The position numbers were made by a program, and so were the translations under genes. Under the pieces are notes generated by a model. It was given only the letters and a program-made list of their open reading frames with translations. It was not told the DNA's origin and did not search any database. From assembly GCA_029990175.1 (NCBI GenBank), contig JARKIP010000065.1, positions 9,738,501-9,802,500 on the forward strand: 64,000 bases of DNA, given 5' to 3'. Below, piece by piece: positions 32,805-45,726 of the stretch. The stretch is from Petunia secreta. Its lineage: Eukaryota; Streptophyta; Magnoliopsida; Solanales; Solanaceae. Position 1 is the first letter of the stretch, and every line of letters starts with the position of its first letter.

Positions 32805-34946
32805 TGTTGACACCCAATTTTGTCCCGGAATTTTTCAATTAACATCTAATTATGTTTAAAATAAGGTTAATTTTTAGAATAAATTAAGTTCATAATTTTA
32901 ACGAAAAAGGATCATAACTGTTTTTCGTTTTAAGTCCCGGCCTACTTTACGCAATGCGCATTTACAATTTTTGTAGCCCAAACTCTAAAAAGCCTTAACC
33001 GTCTCCCCATTAATTCTAAAACCCTAGCCCACAATTCATTCATCATCATCTTTATTATAACAAAAATCAGATCTAAAAAAAAACACCATTTTTACACATC
33101 AACACACACTAAAAGATATAGACAATATACTCACTCCTTCTTCCACACATATACACAGATCTCTCCCCACACACCATAAAAACCACCACCATTACCGGAA
33201 AAAGAAGAAGGGAAATAGAGCAGTGGTGTAGGAAAACACAATCGAGGCAGTGAGTGGGAGGGAAAGGATGCGGGGTGAGCAGCGAAGCACCAGCAGCAGT
33301 GACGCCAAAGGACGTCGGAGTAGTAGCGGCGCCGCTGGTCACTAGCTGGCGGTCGCTCCTCTCTCTTCCGTTCTACTGTTGCGATTCACAGGGATCTGGT
33401 TTGAATTGTTTTCGGCGGAGGATTGGTTTTTTTCAGCTTCTCTTTTATGGCACCTCTGGTTGCCGTGACTGGTCTTCTGCCCACTGCTTCAATCTCACCG
33501 AAGAAATTGAGTCTCTGATCACGTTGCAGATTTGTTTGACTGTTATGAAAGCTTTCGTTGATTTTCTCCAGGCTCATTGTATCATTGCTTTCAAATTGGT
33601 TACTATATGCTTCCGACTGCGTTTGGACATTTGTTATTGGAAAATTTGAGTTTTGTTGCTGATGTTATTTTCTGCAGATTTCTTGGCAATTAAAAGTTGA
33701 CCCGTTACTTGTTTTTTGCATTTGACCCGTTGCTTGATTCCTGTGGTTTGACCCATTTACATGATTGGACTACTGTGTGCATTGACTGGATTTTCTGAGT
33801 GCAGGGATCTATTTTGGATAAATTTTATCCATTATGGAGTATTGAACTGATTTGAACAAATACTACGCTAATGGCCAATGAAAAATACATAAACGTATTG
33901 AGGCCTCGGGATTGATTTGAACATGATACTACGCTTGAATGGTCCCGTCCCCGTGTCCCTAAAGCAAATAGGCGATGATGAATGTATGCACTTTAACGCA
34001 AAGCAAGTTGAATAGAGTAATGGAATTGGTACTTGGCATGGCAACACGACCGGCCGGCGTGTTTGCAACCGTACCAACATCCCGAGCCTCTACATGACGC
34101 GCCATACAAACCTGAGCCTAAATTTTGCAAAAATAAAACCCCTGTACTATTATTATTATTTTTATTGCTACTATTATATATTATTATTATTATTATTACT
34201 ATTACTTTATTACTTTATTATTATTATTATTATTATTTTATTAGTTATTACACTTTATTATCGTACTAATCCAATTTCATTTCTATTTTTTTTGCGAGGT
34301 ACATCTTGGAACGAACAACTTGGGAATGTGTTTGGCGAACTTACAAATGGTTTGGGCTTGAATTCGAACTCAAGTAGTCAAGACATAAGACCTTAGAAAA
34401 TTTAGAAAATTCAAGGCTCCCGCGAGTTGATTAATATCTCGGGTTCTATCTTTAACTTTGTATTTCTTTCCTTAGAGATATTTATGTAAATAAATGCGTA
34501 AAATACTTATTTATCAATAATATTTGATTGCTTGTATATTTCTTTACTTTATGTTCATTGCCTTTTATTTTAAAGTCGTTATTTAATTTATTGCAAACTG
34601 GGGCCATTTAGCAAAATGCGTGCAAATTAAATATTTTTCATAAACAAGTTTTATTTCAATTAATTATTTTTAGATAAATTTTCTAGAAAAGCATATTTTG
34701 CAAATATTTTGGAAACCTGTCGGATTAACCGTCTTAAAAACCTTCTTCTGAAATTAATAAAACCTCTTACTTAGAATCTCTGAAAAGACCGTCTTTTTCC
34801 TAAAACGGAGTTTTGCACGCATTTGTTAATTTGGTTCCCTGTTCTTCCTTAAATTGTGTGACGACTCCAAAAACTCCAAAATAGTTAATCCATTCAGTTG
34901 ATATTCCTAAATTTATCCTTTTCGGGGTAATTTTTGGGGTTCAACA
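32805..34946 (+). repeat. 5' LTR of LARD-1
   Basis: 2142 bp. It includes a GC-richer block at 33250-33500 and an (ATT)n tract at 34146-34251. Open stretches here (for example 33254-33649) recur in the other LTR but have no domain and are likely leader RNA. Against the 3' LTR it lacks a 'ggttgaatcattggtttgacccg'-like block (short part of about 23 bp) and an 'aacggaatttcggaagtgcc' block, so the pair is clearly older than that of LARD-2. Confidence 0.88.
34146..34251. repeat. (ATT)n microsatellite in LARD-1 5' LTR
   Basis: Interrupted ATT/TAT trinucleotide tract. Equivalent tracts of different length lie at 40684-40766, 49976-50118 and 57728-57865, one per LARD LTR. Confidence 0.9.
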
Positions 34947-34949
34947 GCA

Positions 34950-34967
34950 TGGCGACTCCGCTGGGGA
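34950..34967 (+). other. LARD-1 primer binding site
   Basis: TGGCGACTCCGCTGGGGA begins three bases after the LTR; the same 18-mer occurs in LARD-2. It differs from the initiator-Met type of the other elements. The tRNA involved is not identified here. Confidence 0.7.
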
Positions 34968-37900
34968 GAAATAAAGGTTTTGACCATAAAGGTTTCTAAT
35001 TATTTGCAACTAGCATGCCTAATTTATTTTGCTTTATTATATATGTTTGTTTGTGTGCCACGAAAAGCATGTCACTACACCCTTATTTGTGCACATATAT
35101 AAACTGGCATTCCGTTCATATTTTCCCCACTCCTGGGAACCTCTTGCATTCTCACTCAAATATCCGTAAGGTACGCTCATCCTTACCCGTACTTTCTTCC
35201 ACTAAAGAACCCTGTGACGAGTTGGTACACCGGCAGTTGTCGTGGGAGTAACTCGACTGCGAGGCCGCTTGCCACTCACTTGTTAGCCTCAACCATTAAC
35301 CCACTCTTAGACGGAGCTTTAGGAGCATGCATGCATTTACACCTTAGTCTGGACCCGGTTCTTGGTACCGCCTCCATAGTTATTAAGCCGCCCTTACGTC
35401 AACGGGTTTTTGAAACCCAACGACAATGCATATTATGTGCTATGTGATAAAGAATCCTCAGTCCTAACCGTGTTTTGAGCAAAATCAGATTTAGAATTTG
35501 TCTCCTATGTTGTCTTTTAGGTTAGAGAATGGAAGAATTTCGCAGAATCTATATAGTCATAGCAGTTCACAGAATATTTGAGATCATAGTGCAGAATTTT
35601 GTAAACAAGACAGAATTGCAGTCGGGGGAAAGTTAGGCAGATTTGGTTGGTTTGTGTTTTGGAGATGGTATGGTATGGTGAGATCTAAGAGGTGAAGCCC
35701 CTGGTGTCTTAAAAAGGATCAGTGGGGTCCCTCTCATGAATAGCTTTGCGTGTGCGCAGGACTGTGTTGACTGTCCAGCTGCATTCATGATAATTGAAGT
35801 ATGCTTGTCGCATACTAGGAGAGTGAAGCCCCTATGTCTATTAACGACCAATGGGGTCCCTCCTTGAAGACCAGTGCGGTCTTGGCTACCTAGGAAACTG
35901 AGAGGCTTGATCAAAGCCGAGGATCAGTGAGGAGCCCTATGAACAAGGTCTGTGAGCCTTGCAAAACCTAGGAAGCTGAGAGGCTTGTCCAAAGCTAAGG
36001 ACCAGTGAGGTTTTATTTGTAAAAGGTCAATTGGAACCTTTTATGATTTGCAGTCTGGCATTGTGAAGGCAGTTGGAAATCTCACCCCTGGATGTTGTAA
36101 AATAATTGGGAGTTATGATTGGAGGAGTGTGGATATTTGCAAAAGGTATGGAGGATTGTTTCAGGCTTTAGGCATTTGGGTTTTAGAATTTTGTGCAGAT
36201 GTTGTGAAGAACATGAGCTGTGTTAGAATTTCGAGTTGATACCAACTTTTGGAAGATAGTTGGGATAATGGAATTGCAGTGTCAAGGCGGAGTGATTGTT
36301 ATCAATTATTATTATTTATTGCTTACTCTAAATCTGAATTGCTCAGAACTGGCATGAACTATTTTTCGTTACCACTTGTTTGCGCGATTAGGCTTACCTC
36401 TAGCACAAAGAGGCACCTTACAGGGTAGGACGCGTTTGCATATTTATTTACGCTCAACTACTTGTGATTGTCACATGTTAATTGCTTGCCTTGCTTTATT
36501 TGCTAAAAATGCGTTAAATACTAGGTGTTGCTTGCTTGTGTGCAATCCTATGAATGATATGCAAACTAACTTAGTTACCCTTTGAGGTTTCTTTGTTTTG
36601 TTTATTTCCTGGAAGTTTGATTTGTAAGGTGGTTGACCATGCAAATCGCGCAAGATTCAAGATCTGATTGATGGTAGACGCTCTAGTTCGTGAACGATGC
36701 AGTACCAGAAGCTAATGACATTGTTTGAAAGAACTTGGCGATTGAACTTAATAGCATTATTTTTCAATTTTAATTCAGACTGAGGTCCTGAATTGCATTG
36801 TACTTTAAAGCTTATGTTAATCTGAATCAACTCATTTTGAATTTATGAAAGTTGAAATAAAATGCACCTCATTCTTATTATACTATTTACGCTTGCATTT
36901 GTTTCTGTTTCAAAATTAAAATTGATAAACCTGCTAAAGCTTTGCTTGTGATGTATGGCAAAGCAACTGAACAAATTGAAAGCGATGCACTGAAAAGTTA
37001 TTGTCTGCGCTCTTTGGATATCGCACTATCTGTTAGAACTTCAACTGGGGCAGCTTTTATTTGTTGGTATATGGCGTTGAAGCAGTGCTGCAGAACTATG
37101 CACGATTTGATTCCCAAGGAGGGATACGTAGGCTGCCACATCGGGCTCGACCCTTTAGCATTTAAATTTTTATTTTCCCCCAAGAAGGACAACTGGGAAA
37201 ATTATGCAAAACGAGTTGGAGATGCGAAAGATAATAATTGGGGCAGAATTTTGCAAGAAGCAGCGTTGGTTGTTAAAGATGAGTTGGCAAGAACTCTATA
37301 ATTGGCTAAGCGAACAGTGCAAAGTCCAAGGCAAAGGACGTTCAGTTTGTTTTAAAATATGTTACAAGTTAAGTCAAGGCAAAATTTTCAGAATGCATCT
37401 TTGACTTCATTTGCATGCTTATTTCACTTGCGATACTGCATTAAAATATTTTATCTTGCCTCTATTTTTCAAAAATCTATGCTATTTGAGTTCATGAGCC
37501 AAGTTTCTGAACGCAATTTGCAAATCCAAGTCCTATGAAGACGAGGAAGCAGCAGAAGTAGCAAGATCAAGATCAAGTCAGCACAAATCAAATGCTTCAC
37601 CCTCCCTCCCAAAACTAACAATTTTTCTTTGAGAGCAGGAACATGAAAGCTTGCAATGAAAGGATCATTCGCACTATGGATGAACAATTTATTGAATGCT
37701 TATTCAAAGCTGCCTTGCAGATTGCGTCACATTGCCTTTTTCATGACTTAAAGCGTTATGCTTTGCCATGAGTTATTGCCGAACAGGCGGCATTTCTACC
37801 TCTATGATTTTCATTCCCAAATAAGCAATGAAGCCGAGGCATGCGTTATGTTTTCAAATCACGCCAAAATAGGCATTGCCTTACTTTTAATTGACAATCC

Positions 37901-39303
37901 GCCCAAGGCCATCATTGCCTGATTGTCTCGCCAATTGATTTATCAAATGGCTATTGCACTGATTACATTTTCGCACTGCTTCGCTTTGCACTTCCTTTTC
38001 ATTCTTCCTTTGTATTTGCTTTAAATTAATGCTTTGCTTTACTTTTTCAGGTCAACCATCAGTTTCTCGCAGATTATTCTCCTTGTCGCATATGCAGCGC
38101 AAATCTATTTCTTTCTTTTTCATTATAGCCTTTGCTTTATTATTCACTCGTTTTTCCAACGCATTTACTTTAAATTTGCAGGAATTGAACATCAGATTCA
38201 ATATAAACTGAAGGCAGCATTCAACGCTTTGCAACACTATCAATACAAGCAATACGAACCAGTTTTGCTTATTAGTTTTGTATTATTTTGCCTTAATTAA
38301 TCCAATTTGCAACTTTATTTCGCAGGCTGCTATCAAATTTAGGCTCGTTCACCTTATAATCGAACGTTATAGGCTCGTTCGCCTTATAATCGAACGTTTT
38401 AGGCTCATTCGCCTTAAAATTGAATGTTTTGGGCTCGCTCGCCTTATAAATGAACGTTATGTTACGTTCGTAGGATATAGATTCGCCAAGTCAACTTGAG
38501 GCATTATGTCTTGTTGGTCGACTTATTTTGTAACAACTTTATATTCTGCAATTCGTACCCGCTTTACTTATTGTCTTGCTTTACTATTTCAGAATAATGA
38601 TCAGCCTAAAGGTTCTCCGGGCGGAGCGCCTCGTCAGTTGATTGAAAGAAGAACTTATTGATGATATCACAACCCGCATTTACATTTTTATGTTATCACT
38701 CTTTTATTTCTTATTCCAATTATTACAGTTTATTAGCAGTTGCACGCTTACCGTTTGTTGAGATTATTACAGGATTTTTAGCAGCACCGCAGCAGCGTTT
38801 GAAGCATAACATGGAAACTTTTCTTAGCAATGAACTGGGGCAATCGTTGAGATGAGCTAGATTCGTCAATGAAGACCTGAAGAATCGCACCCACATAAGT
38901 CGTCAACCATAGAGGTAAGTCTCTTGTTAACCTTAGAGTCTGAGGTTTGATATTGAAGACAAGATGGCTCGATTATCGGGATGCAGTGGAAGCTATGTCC
39001 GTGTAAACCCCTCTTTATGGGTGTGTTGTCGACCACATTTTCATAACTTGGGTGATTATAAGCCTCTTTTCCCGCGCTTGAGTAGTCGTACAATCTCGTC
39101 TTTGATTTTAAAATCGCATCGAACTACAAATAATTTGATTCTCTTTCAGCCCGAGATATGTAGGCAACTCGGAAACCGGAGCTCGGCCATGTCCATAAGC
39201 CTCACATTTTGATCCTAGGAATCAGAGTCTTGGCTTTACCGTGACAAAATTGGCTTTCACGTCAACTTTCTTTACCCTGAAAACTCTTTCATCCTTTTCG
39301 GGT
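34968..39303 (+). other. LARD-1 non-coding interior
   Basis: Collinear in blocks with the LARD-2 interior. Shared blocks include repeats of 'gaagcccctg...gtgtct', 'aggaaactgagaggcttg' and 'gaggaccagtgagg' (35690-36020), 'aactggggcag' motifs and 'gggatacgtaggct' (37040-37260), and 'gagatatgtaggcaactcgg' near 39160. Open stretches do not keep their frame between copies: the peptide starting at 36942 and its LARD-2 match at 52396 diverge by frame change after about 18 codons. This argues against a protein product. Confidence 0.75.
38341..38460 (+). repeat. Four 30-bp hairpin units in LARD-1
   Basis: Units start at 38341, 38371, 38401 and 38431. Each has GTTCG or a variant, then CCTTATAAT, then CGAAC, so each can form a small stem-loop. 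LARD-2 has three 29-bp versions. Confidence 0.85.
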
Positions 39304-39316
39304 AAAGAGGGGCAGC
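39304..39316 (+). other. LARD-1 polypurine tract
   Basis: AAAGAGGGGCAGC directly before the 3' LTR; identical in LARD-2 (56218-56230). Confidence 0.8.
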
Positions 39317-41509
39317 TGTTGACACCAAATTTTGTCCCGAGATTTTTCAATTAACATCTAATTATGTTTAAAATAAGGTTAATTTTTAGAATAAATTAAG
39401 TTCATAATTTTAACGAAAAAGGATCATAATTGTTTTTCGCTTTAAGTCCCGGCCTATTTTACGCAATATGCATTTATAATTTTCGTGGCCCAAATTCTAA
39501 AAAGCCCTAAACCTCTCCCTATTAATTCTAAAACCCTAGCCCACAATTCATTCATTCATCATCTTCATTATAACAAAAATCAGATCGAAAAAAAAAAACA
39601 CCATTTTTACACATCAACACGAACTAAAAGATATAGACAATATACTCACTCCTTCTTCCACACATATACACAGATCTCTCCCCACACACCATAAAAACCA
39701 CCACCATTACCGGAAAAAGAAGAAGGGAAATAGAGCAGTGGTGTAGGAAAACACAATCGAGGCAGTGAGTGGGAGGGAAAAGATGCGGGGTGAGCAGCGA
39801 AGCACCAGCAGCAGTGACGCCAAAGGACGTCGGAGTAGTAACGGCGCCGCTGGTCACTAGCTGGCGGTCGGTCCTCCCTCTTCCGCTCTACTGTTGCGAT
39901 TCGCCGGGATCTGGTTTGAATTGTTTTCGGCGGAGGATTGGTTTTTTTCAGCTTCTCTTTTATGGCACCTCTGGTTGCCGTGACTGGTCTTCTGCCCACT
40001 GTTTCAATCTCACTGGAGAAATTGAGTCTCTGATCAGTTTGCAGATTTGTTTGACTGTTATGAAAGCTTTCGTTGATTTTCTCCAGGCTCATTGTATCAC
40101 CGCTTTCAAATTGGTTACTATATGCTTCCGACTGCGTTTGGGCATTTGTTATTGGAAAATTTAAGTTTTGTTGCTGATGTTATTTTCAGCAGATTTCTTA
40201 GCAATTAAAAGTTGACCCGTTACTTGTTTTTTGCATTTGACCCGTTGCGTGATTCCTGTGGTTTGACCCGGTTGAATCATTGGTTTGACCCGTTTACATG
40301 ATTGGACTACTGTGTGCATTGACTGGTTTTTCTGAGTGCAGGGATCCATTTTGGATAAATTTTATCCATTATGGAGTATTGAACTGATTTGAACAAATAC
40401 TACGCTAATGGCCAATGAAAAAAATACATAAACGTATTGAGGCCTCGGGATTGATTTGAACATGATACTACGCTTGAATGGTCCCGTCCCCGTGTCCCTA
40501 AAGCAAATAGGCGATGACGAATGTATGCACTTTAACGCAAAGCAAGTTGAATAGAGTAACGGAATTGGTACTTGGCATGGCAACACGACCGGCCGGCGTG
40601 TTTGCAACCGCACCAACATCCCGAGCCTCTACATGACGCGCCATACAAACCTGAGCCTAAATTTTGCAAAAACAAACCCCCTTTACTATTATTATTTTTA
40701 TTACTACTATTATATATTATTATTATTGCTATTACTTTATTACTTTATTATTATTATTTTATTAGTTATTACACTTTATTATCGTACTAATCCAATTCAT
40801 TTCCATATTTTTTGCGAGGTACATCTTGGCACGAACAACTTGGGAATGCGTTTGGCTGACTTACAAATGGGGATAGTCCATTGTATTGGTGTCGTTTGGG
40901 CTTGAATTCGAACTCAAGCAGTCGAGACATAAGTCCTTAGAAAATTTAGAAAATTCAAGGCTCCCGCGAGTTGATCAATATTTCGGGTTCTATCTTTAAC
41001 TTTGCATTTCTTTCCTTAGAGATATTTATGTAAATAAATGTGTAAAATATTTATTTATCAATAATATTTGATTGCTTGTGTATTGCTTTACTTTATGTTC
41101 ATTACCTTTTATTTTGAAGTCGTTATTTAATTTATTGCAAACTGGGACCATTTAGCAAAATGCGTGCAAATTAAATATTTTTCATAAACAAGTTTTATTT
41201 CAATTAATTATTTTTAGATAAATTTTCTAGAAAAGCATATTTTGCAAATGTTTTGAAAACCTGTCGGATTAACCGTTTTTAACGGAATTTCGGAAGTGCC
41301 TTAAAAACCTTCTTCCAAAATTAATAAAACCTCTTAGAATCTCTGAAAAGACCGTCTTTTTCCTAAAACGGAGTTTTTCACGCATTTGTTAATTTGGTTC
41401 TCTGTTTTTCCTTAAATTGGGTGGAGACTCCAAAAACTCCAAAAAAGTTAGTCCATTCAGTTGATATTCCTAAATTAATCCTTTTCGGGGTAATTTTTGG
41501 GGTTCAGCA
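39317..41509 (+). repeat. 3' LTR of LARD-1
   Basis: 2193-bp partner of 32805-34946 with an (ATT)n tract at 40684-40766. It ends GGTTCAGCA, one change from the usual GGTTCAACA, and joins directly to Gypsy-2 integrase sequence. Confidence 0.88.
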
Positions 41510-44303
41510 CCACCTTGGTTTGCCCATCAGTTTGAGGGTGGTGGGACGTAGAGAACAATAACTTTATGCAAAAAGCACCCCACAAGCATTTCCAAAAATG
41601 GCTAAGGAACTTAGAGTCCCTATCAATAACAATGGTGCGAGGCACCCCATGCAACTTTAACACATTATCAATAAATAAAGAAGCTACATGTTGTGAATCA
41701 TGACTCTTTTTGCACGGAATGAAGTGAGCCATTCTGGAGAACCTATCAACGAAAACATAAATGATATCGTATCCTCCCCTAGTCCGAGGCAAAGCCATAA
41801 CAAAATCCACAGAAATATCAACCCATGGACAAGTAGGTACGAGCAAAGGAGTGTACAATCCATGGGTGTTGGATCTAGAACTCAGCCCTTTGCAATCCAA
41901 ACAAGCATTACAGAAGCGTTCCACAAGAGGCCTAATTTTCGGCCAATGAAATATCTCTTTTAGTATGGCCATAGTCTTATCCACCCCAAAGTGACCCATC
42001 AAGTCCCCACAATGTGCTTTTTCGCACTAGCAATTCTTTCCAAGAGGACTCGGGGACACATATTCTCCCATTCTTGAAAATGTAGCCATTTACCCATTGG
42101 TATTTCTCCACGCTCTCCACGCTCACTAGAGAATCATGAATGCTCTTGAGCTTTGGGTCATGTTCATACAACAATTTTATACTTTCAAAACCTATAAGCC
42201 TAGAAGCTAGAGTAATAGCAAGGGAAAACTTCCTCGAAAGTGCATCGGCTACAACATTGTCCTTTCCCTTCTTGTAATGAATTACATAGAGAAAAGACTC
42301 AATGAACTCCACCCATTTGGCATGTCTTTTGTTCAACTTCTCTTGGCCTCTAAGATGCTTGAGTGACTCACGATCACTTTTGATCACAAATTCCTTAGGC
42401 CATAGATAGTGTTTCCAATGAGCTAGAGCTCTCACAAGAGCATACAACTCCTTGTCATACGTGGAATAATTCAAGGTTGCACCCTTCAAATTTTCACTAA
42501 AGTAGGCAACGGGTTTCCCTTCTTGCATGAGAACAACCCCAATACCCACCCCTGAGACATCACATTCAACCTCAAATGCCTTTTCTAAGTCGGGTAATTG
42601 TAACAACGGGGCGGTACTCAACCCACTTTTCAATTCTTGGAAAGCCTTCTCTTGAGGCTCTCCCCTCACAAAGGCCTTATCTTTCTTCACCAACTCGGTG
42701 AGTGGTGGGGCAATGGCGCTAAAGTCTCTAACAAAGCGCCTTTAGAAACTAGCAAGGCCATGGAAAGTCCTAATATGAGAAACGATACTAGGAGTAGGCC
42801 AATCTATATTGGCTTCAACTTTGGACTCATCAACCTATACACCATTTGCACTAATAAAAAATCCAAGAAAGACAATCTTTTCAACACAAAAGGCACACTT
42901 TTTAAAATTGGCATAGAGCTTTTCGGCTCTTAACACTTCAAGAACTTGGCTCAAGTGGCCCACATGATCATCTATTGATTTGCTATATATCAAGATATCA
43001 TCAAAGTAGACAACCATAAATTTGTTGATAAACAATTTCAAGACATGGTTTATCAACCTCATGAAAGTGCTAGGTGCATTGGAGAGGCCGAAAGACATCA
43101 CCAACCATTCATAGAGACCAAACTTGATCTTGAATGCGGTTTTCCACTCATCACCAGATTTCATCTAGATTTGGTGGTAGCCGGACCTAAGATCTATCTT
43201 GGTAAAGACACTAGAACCACTCAATTTATCAAGCATGTCATCAAGTCTAGGAATGAGATGACGATACTTTACCGTTATCTTATTGATCGCACGACAATCA
43301 ACACACATCCTCCATGTCCCATCCTTCTTTGGCACAAGAATGACCGGTACGGCACACAGACTCAAGCTTTCACGAACCAAGCCTTTCTTGAGCAACTCAT
43401 CCACTTTCTTTTGCAACTCCTTTGTATCCTCGGGATTGTTCATATAGGCCGGCTTGTTTGGGATTTGGGACCCCGAGACAAAGTCAATTTGGTGTTCAAT
43501 CCCCCTCAAAGGAGGTAGTCCACTTGGCATCTCTTCCGGGAACATGTCCTCAAAAACCTTCAAGACATTCTCAATGGCACTAGGCAAAGGGTTAGGGTTA
43601 GAAGAATAATCACAATCGAAATTTAGAACCATACCTTTGTACACTAGGCAAATGAGCATTTTGGTGCCATCATTTCCTCTCAGGTACTCATCCGGTTGCA
43701 TCATGGCACAAATGTTACGGGTGATAGATGATGGAGTGGTAGGGCTCTTGGCCAAAGGCTTAGTCTCCACAATGGACTTAGCTTTAGCCGCTTCTTTTAA
43801 CTCCCTCATGCGCCTATAATCATCACTCACTTGTTTAGGTGTCAAGGGCTTGAGCACATATTTCTTACCCTCGTGTTTGGCCGTGTAAGTGTTGGCTCGG
43901 CCATCATGTACCACACTCCTACCATATTGCCAAGGCCTACCAAACAATAAGTGGCAAGCTTGCATTGGCACTAAATCAAACATAAGCTCGTCTGATAGTT
44001 CACAATCTTGAACTTTATCAAGACTTGCTTCACCACCTTCAACTCCCCACATTCACTCAACCATTATAATTGGTACAGGCTTGGCTGTTTAAGGGTAGGA
44101 GATTTCAATTGTGAGACCAAAGTTTGGCTCACCACATTAACACAACTACCCGAGTCAATAATCATGGAGCACACTTGTCCCTTCACCCTACACCTAGCAT
44201 GGAACAAGTTCTCCCTTTGTACATCTACCTCCTGCTCACTTACCATGGCACTCAAACTACGACGTACCACTAAGAACATGCTAGGGTCATCACCCTCCGC
44301 CAC
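41510..44303 (-). pseudogene. Gypsy-2 protease, RT, RNase H and partial integrase
   Basis: Protease IIDSGSCVNVVSQ (about 44150), RT from LCAVPVILVPKKDGTWRM to VVYFDDILIYS (about 43000), RNase H from FEVECDVSGVGIGVVLMQ to KGKDNVVADALSRKF (42580-42230), zinc-binding and integrase N part with FSRMAHFIPC and HHPQTDGQTKVV at the break. Fewer deletions than Gypsy-1, but frame changes and stops remain (for example near 44052, 42835 and 41977). It shows the uninterrupted RNase H target of the hAT MITE found in Gypsy-1. Confidence 0.9.
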
Positions 44304-45726
44304 ATCCTCTTCTCCCTCAACTACCTCACCATCCTCAACGACCTCTCACTCGGGCTCACTATCTTCCTCATACACCATCCCATCATCCATGGTTATCATT
44401 GTTTTTCGGGTGGGACAATCTTAGGCAAAGTGGTCATAGCCTTTACACTTGTGACATTAAAAAGAAGAAGAAGAAGGAGTATTTAATTGAGTTCTAGAGT
44501 TACCTCCCACCTTTTTGGAGTGGCTTTTTGGAGTGGCCTTCTTAAAAGGCTTCTTCACTTCACGGCTTCCACTAGCACCGCTTGTGTTCGGGATTTTCCA
44601 TTCTTTGGGTCGAGTCATTGGAGTTGAAGTAGTACTCCTAAAGCGAGGAGCTTTCTCTTCCTTGAGCCTTCAACCGCGGCATCACAAACATCTTGAAGAG
44701 AATGAAAGATGTGTAGCCTTAATTTAGAAGCAATCTCCCGGCTCAAACCACTCTTGAATCGTATGATAGCTTGCTCTTCATAATCCATTTCCATGTCAAG
44801 GGCCATTCGGTTCTTTTCAAATTCATTGTGTTACTCATTAACCGATTTGAAGCCTTGTTTCAACTCATAAAGCCTCTTGAGTTGTTCTTGCCTATACTTG
44901 GGTGTCACATGTTTGGTACTCATTACCTCTTTCAATTCCTCCCAAGAAATATTCACGGGCATCCCAACTCTTCTTCTTGACCGTTTGACAGATTCCCACC
45001 ATGTGGAAACATATACCTCAAATGAAGCAATGGCATAAGTGACTTTCTTCTCCTCGGACATGTCATTTGTATCAAATACCCGCTCCAATTGAACCTTCCA
45101 CTCTAAGAACTTTTCCAGATTACTAGTCCCTTTGAAAGGTGGGATAGTGATCTTGACACTATTTAAGTTGCTGTCACGACCCCCACAGTTTGGTTCCACT
45201 TGACCCCCGTAGTAGTATCAATTTCATCATATTCTCTCCTCATGTTCCTCCCAACATAAGCCCTTGGAGGTCCACGACCTTGCCCATAACCTCTATCCAT
45301 TCCCCGGCCTCCATTCATTGCTCTCCTATTTGGATAAGAAGCATCAAAGTCATCATAATTGTCATCAAGTCCGGGGCCCTCCTCTTCTTGAGCCTCAACA
45401 ACTTGCTCAAGGGGTGCAACATTTCTACGGGGCTGCATGAGTGGAACTTCACCTTTGGGATTGCCTAAGGGTTGGTGATTGGCAAACAATCTTTTACAAA
45501 CAAGAGCTTCCTCTTTCAACCGTTATTGACGAGCTAGCTCGGCAGATCAATCCGGCCTCATGGTCGAGCCATCACTTGTGCCTTCCCCGGTATCTTTGTG
45601 GACACTCGGGGTCCTTTCTCTTTAAAAGGTCTCTATTTTTAGGTTTAGAGCCTTCACCTCGGCCAAGAGATTAGCGAAGGTGTTAGTTGGAGCCTCAATG
45701 GTATCTTTTACTTGTTCCTCCGCCAT
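44304..45726 (-). pseudogene. Gypsy-2 gag, disrupted
   Basis: ATG at 45726 starts MAEEQVKDTIEAPTN, matching Gypsy-1. The RG-rich segment GGRGMDRGYGQGRGPPRA (about 45290) and the gag domain (IPPFKGTSNLEKFLEWK to LYELKQGFKSVNE, 45140-44834) follow. A stop at 44831-44833 and two stops in the zinc-knuckle region (F-stop-CHKCKGYDHF-A-stop-DC, about 44420-44460) disable it. Confidence 0.88.

Larger units (their letters stand above)
32805..41509 (+). mobile_element. LARD-1: large LTR element without gag-pol
   Basis: Two long LTRs (2142 and 2193 bp) start TGTTGACACC and end TTCAACA/TTCAGCA, with PBS-like and PPT sequences at the correct places. The 4.4-kb interior has no RT, integrase or gag motifs. 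LTR starts, PBS and 'aaagaggggcagc' PPT resemble Tat/Ogre-type Gypsy elements as I recall them, so a related autonomous element may mobilise it. Flanking 5-mers (AAGGT and CCACC) do not match, and its right side abuts the truncated Gypsy-2, so one edge was rearranged after insertion. Confidence 0.88.

Noticed and set aside
33254..33649. 131-codon open stretch, repeated at 39769-40164
   Set aside because: It is inside LARD-1 LTRs with no recognisable domain; the similarity is explained by the LTR pair.
38278..38499. Arg/Leu/Ile peptide repeat (RLVRLIIER-type)
   Set aside because: Produced by the 30-bp hairpin units; the homologous LARD-2 units are 29 bp, which destroys the frame.
32805..41509. 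LARD-1 as an insertion into Gypsy-2 with a normal target duplication
   Set aside because: The flanking 5-mers differ and Gypsy-2 sequence is absent to the left, so simple insertion is not supported.
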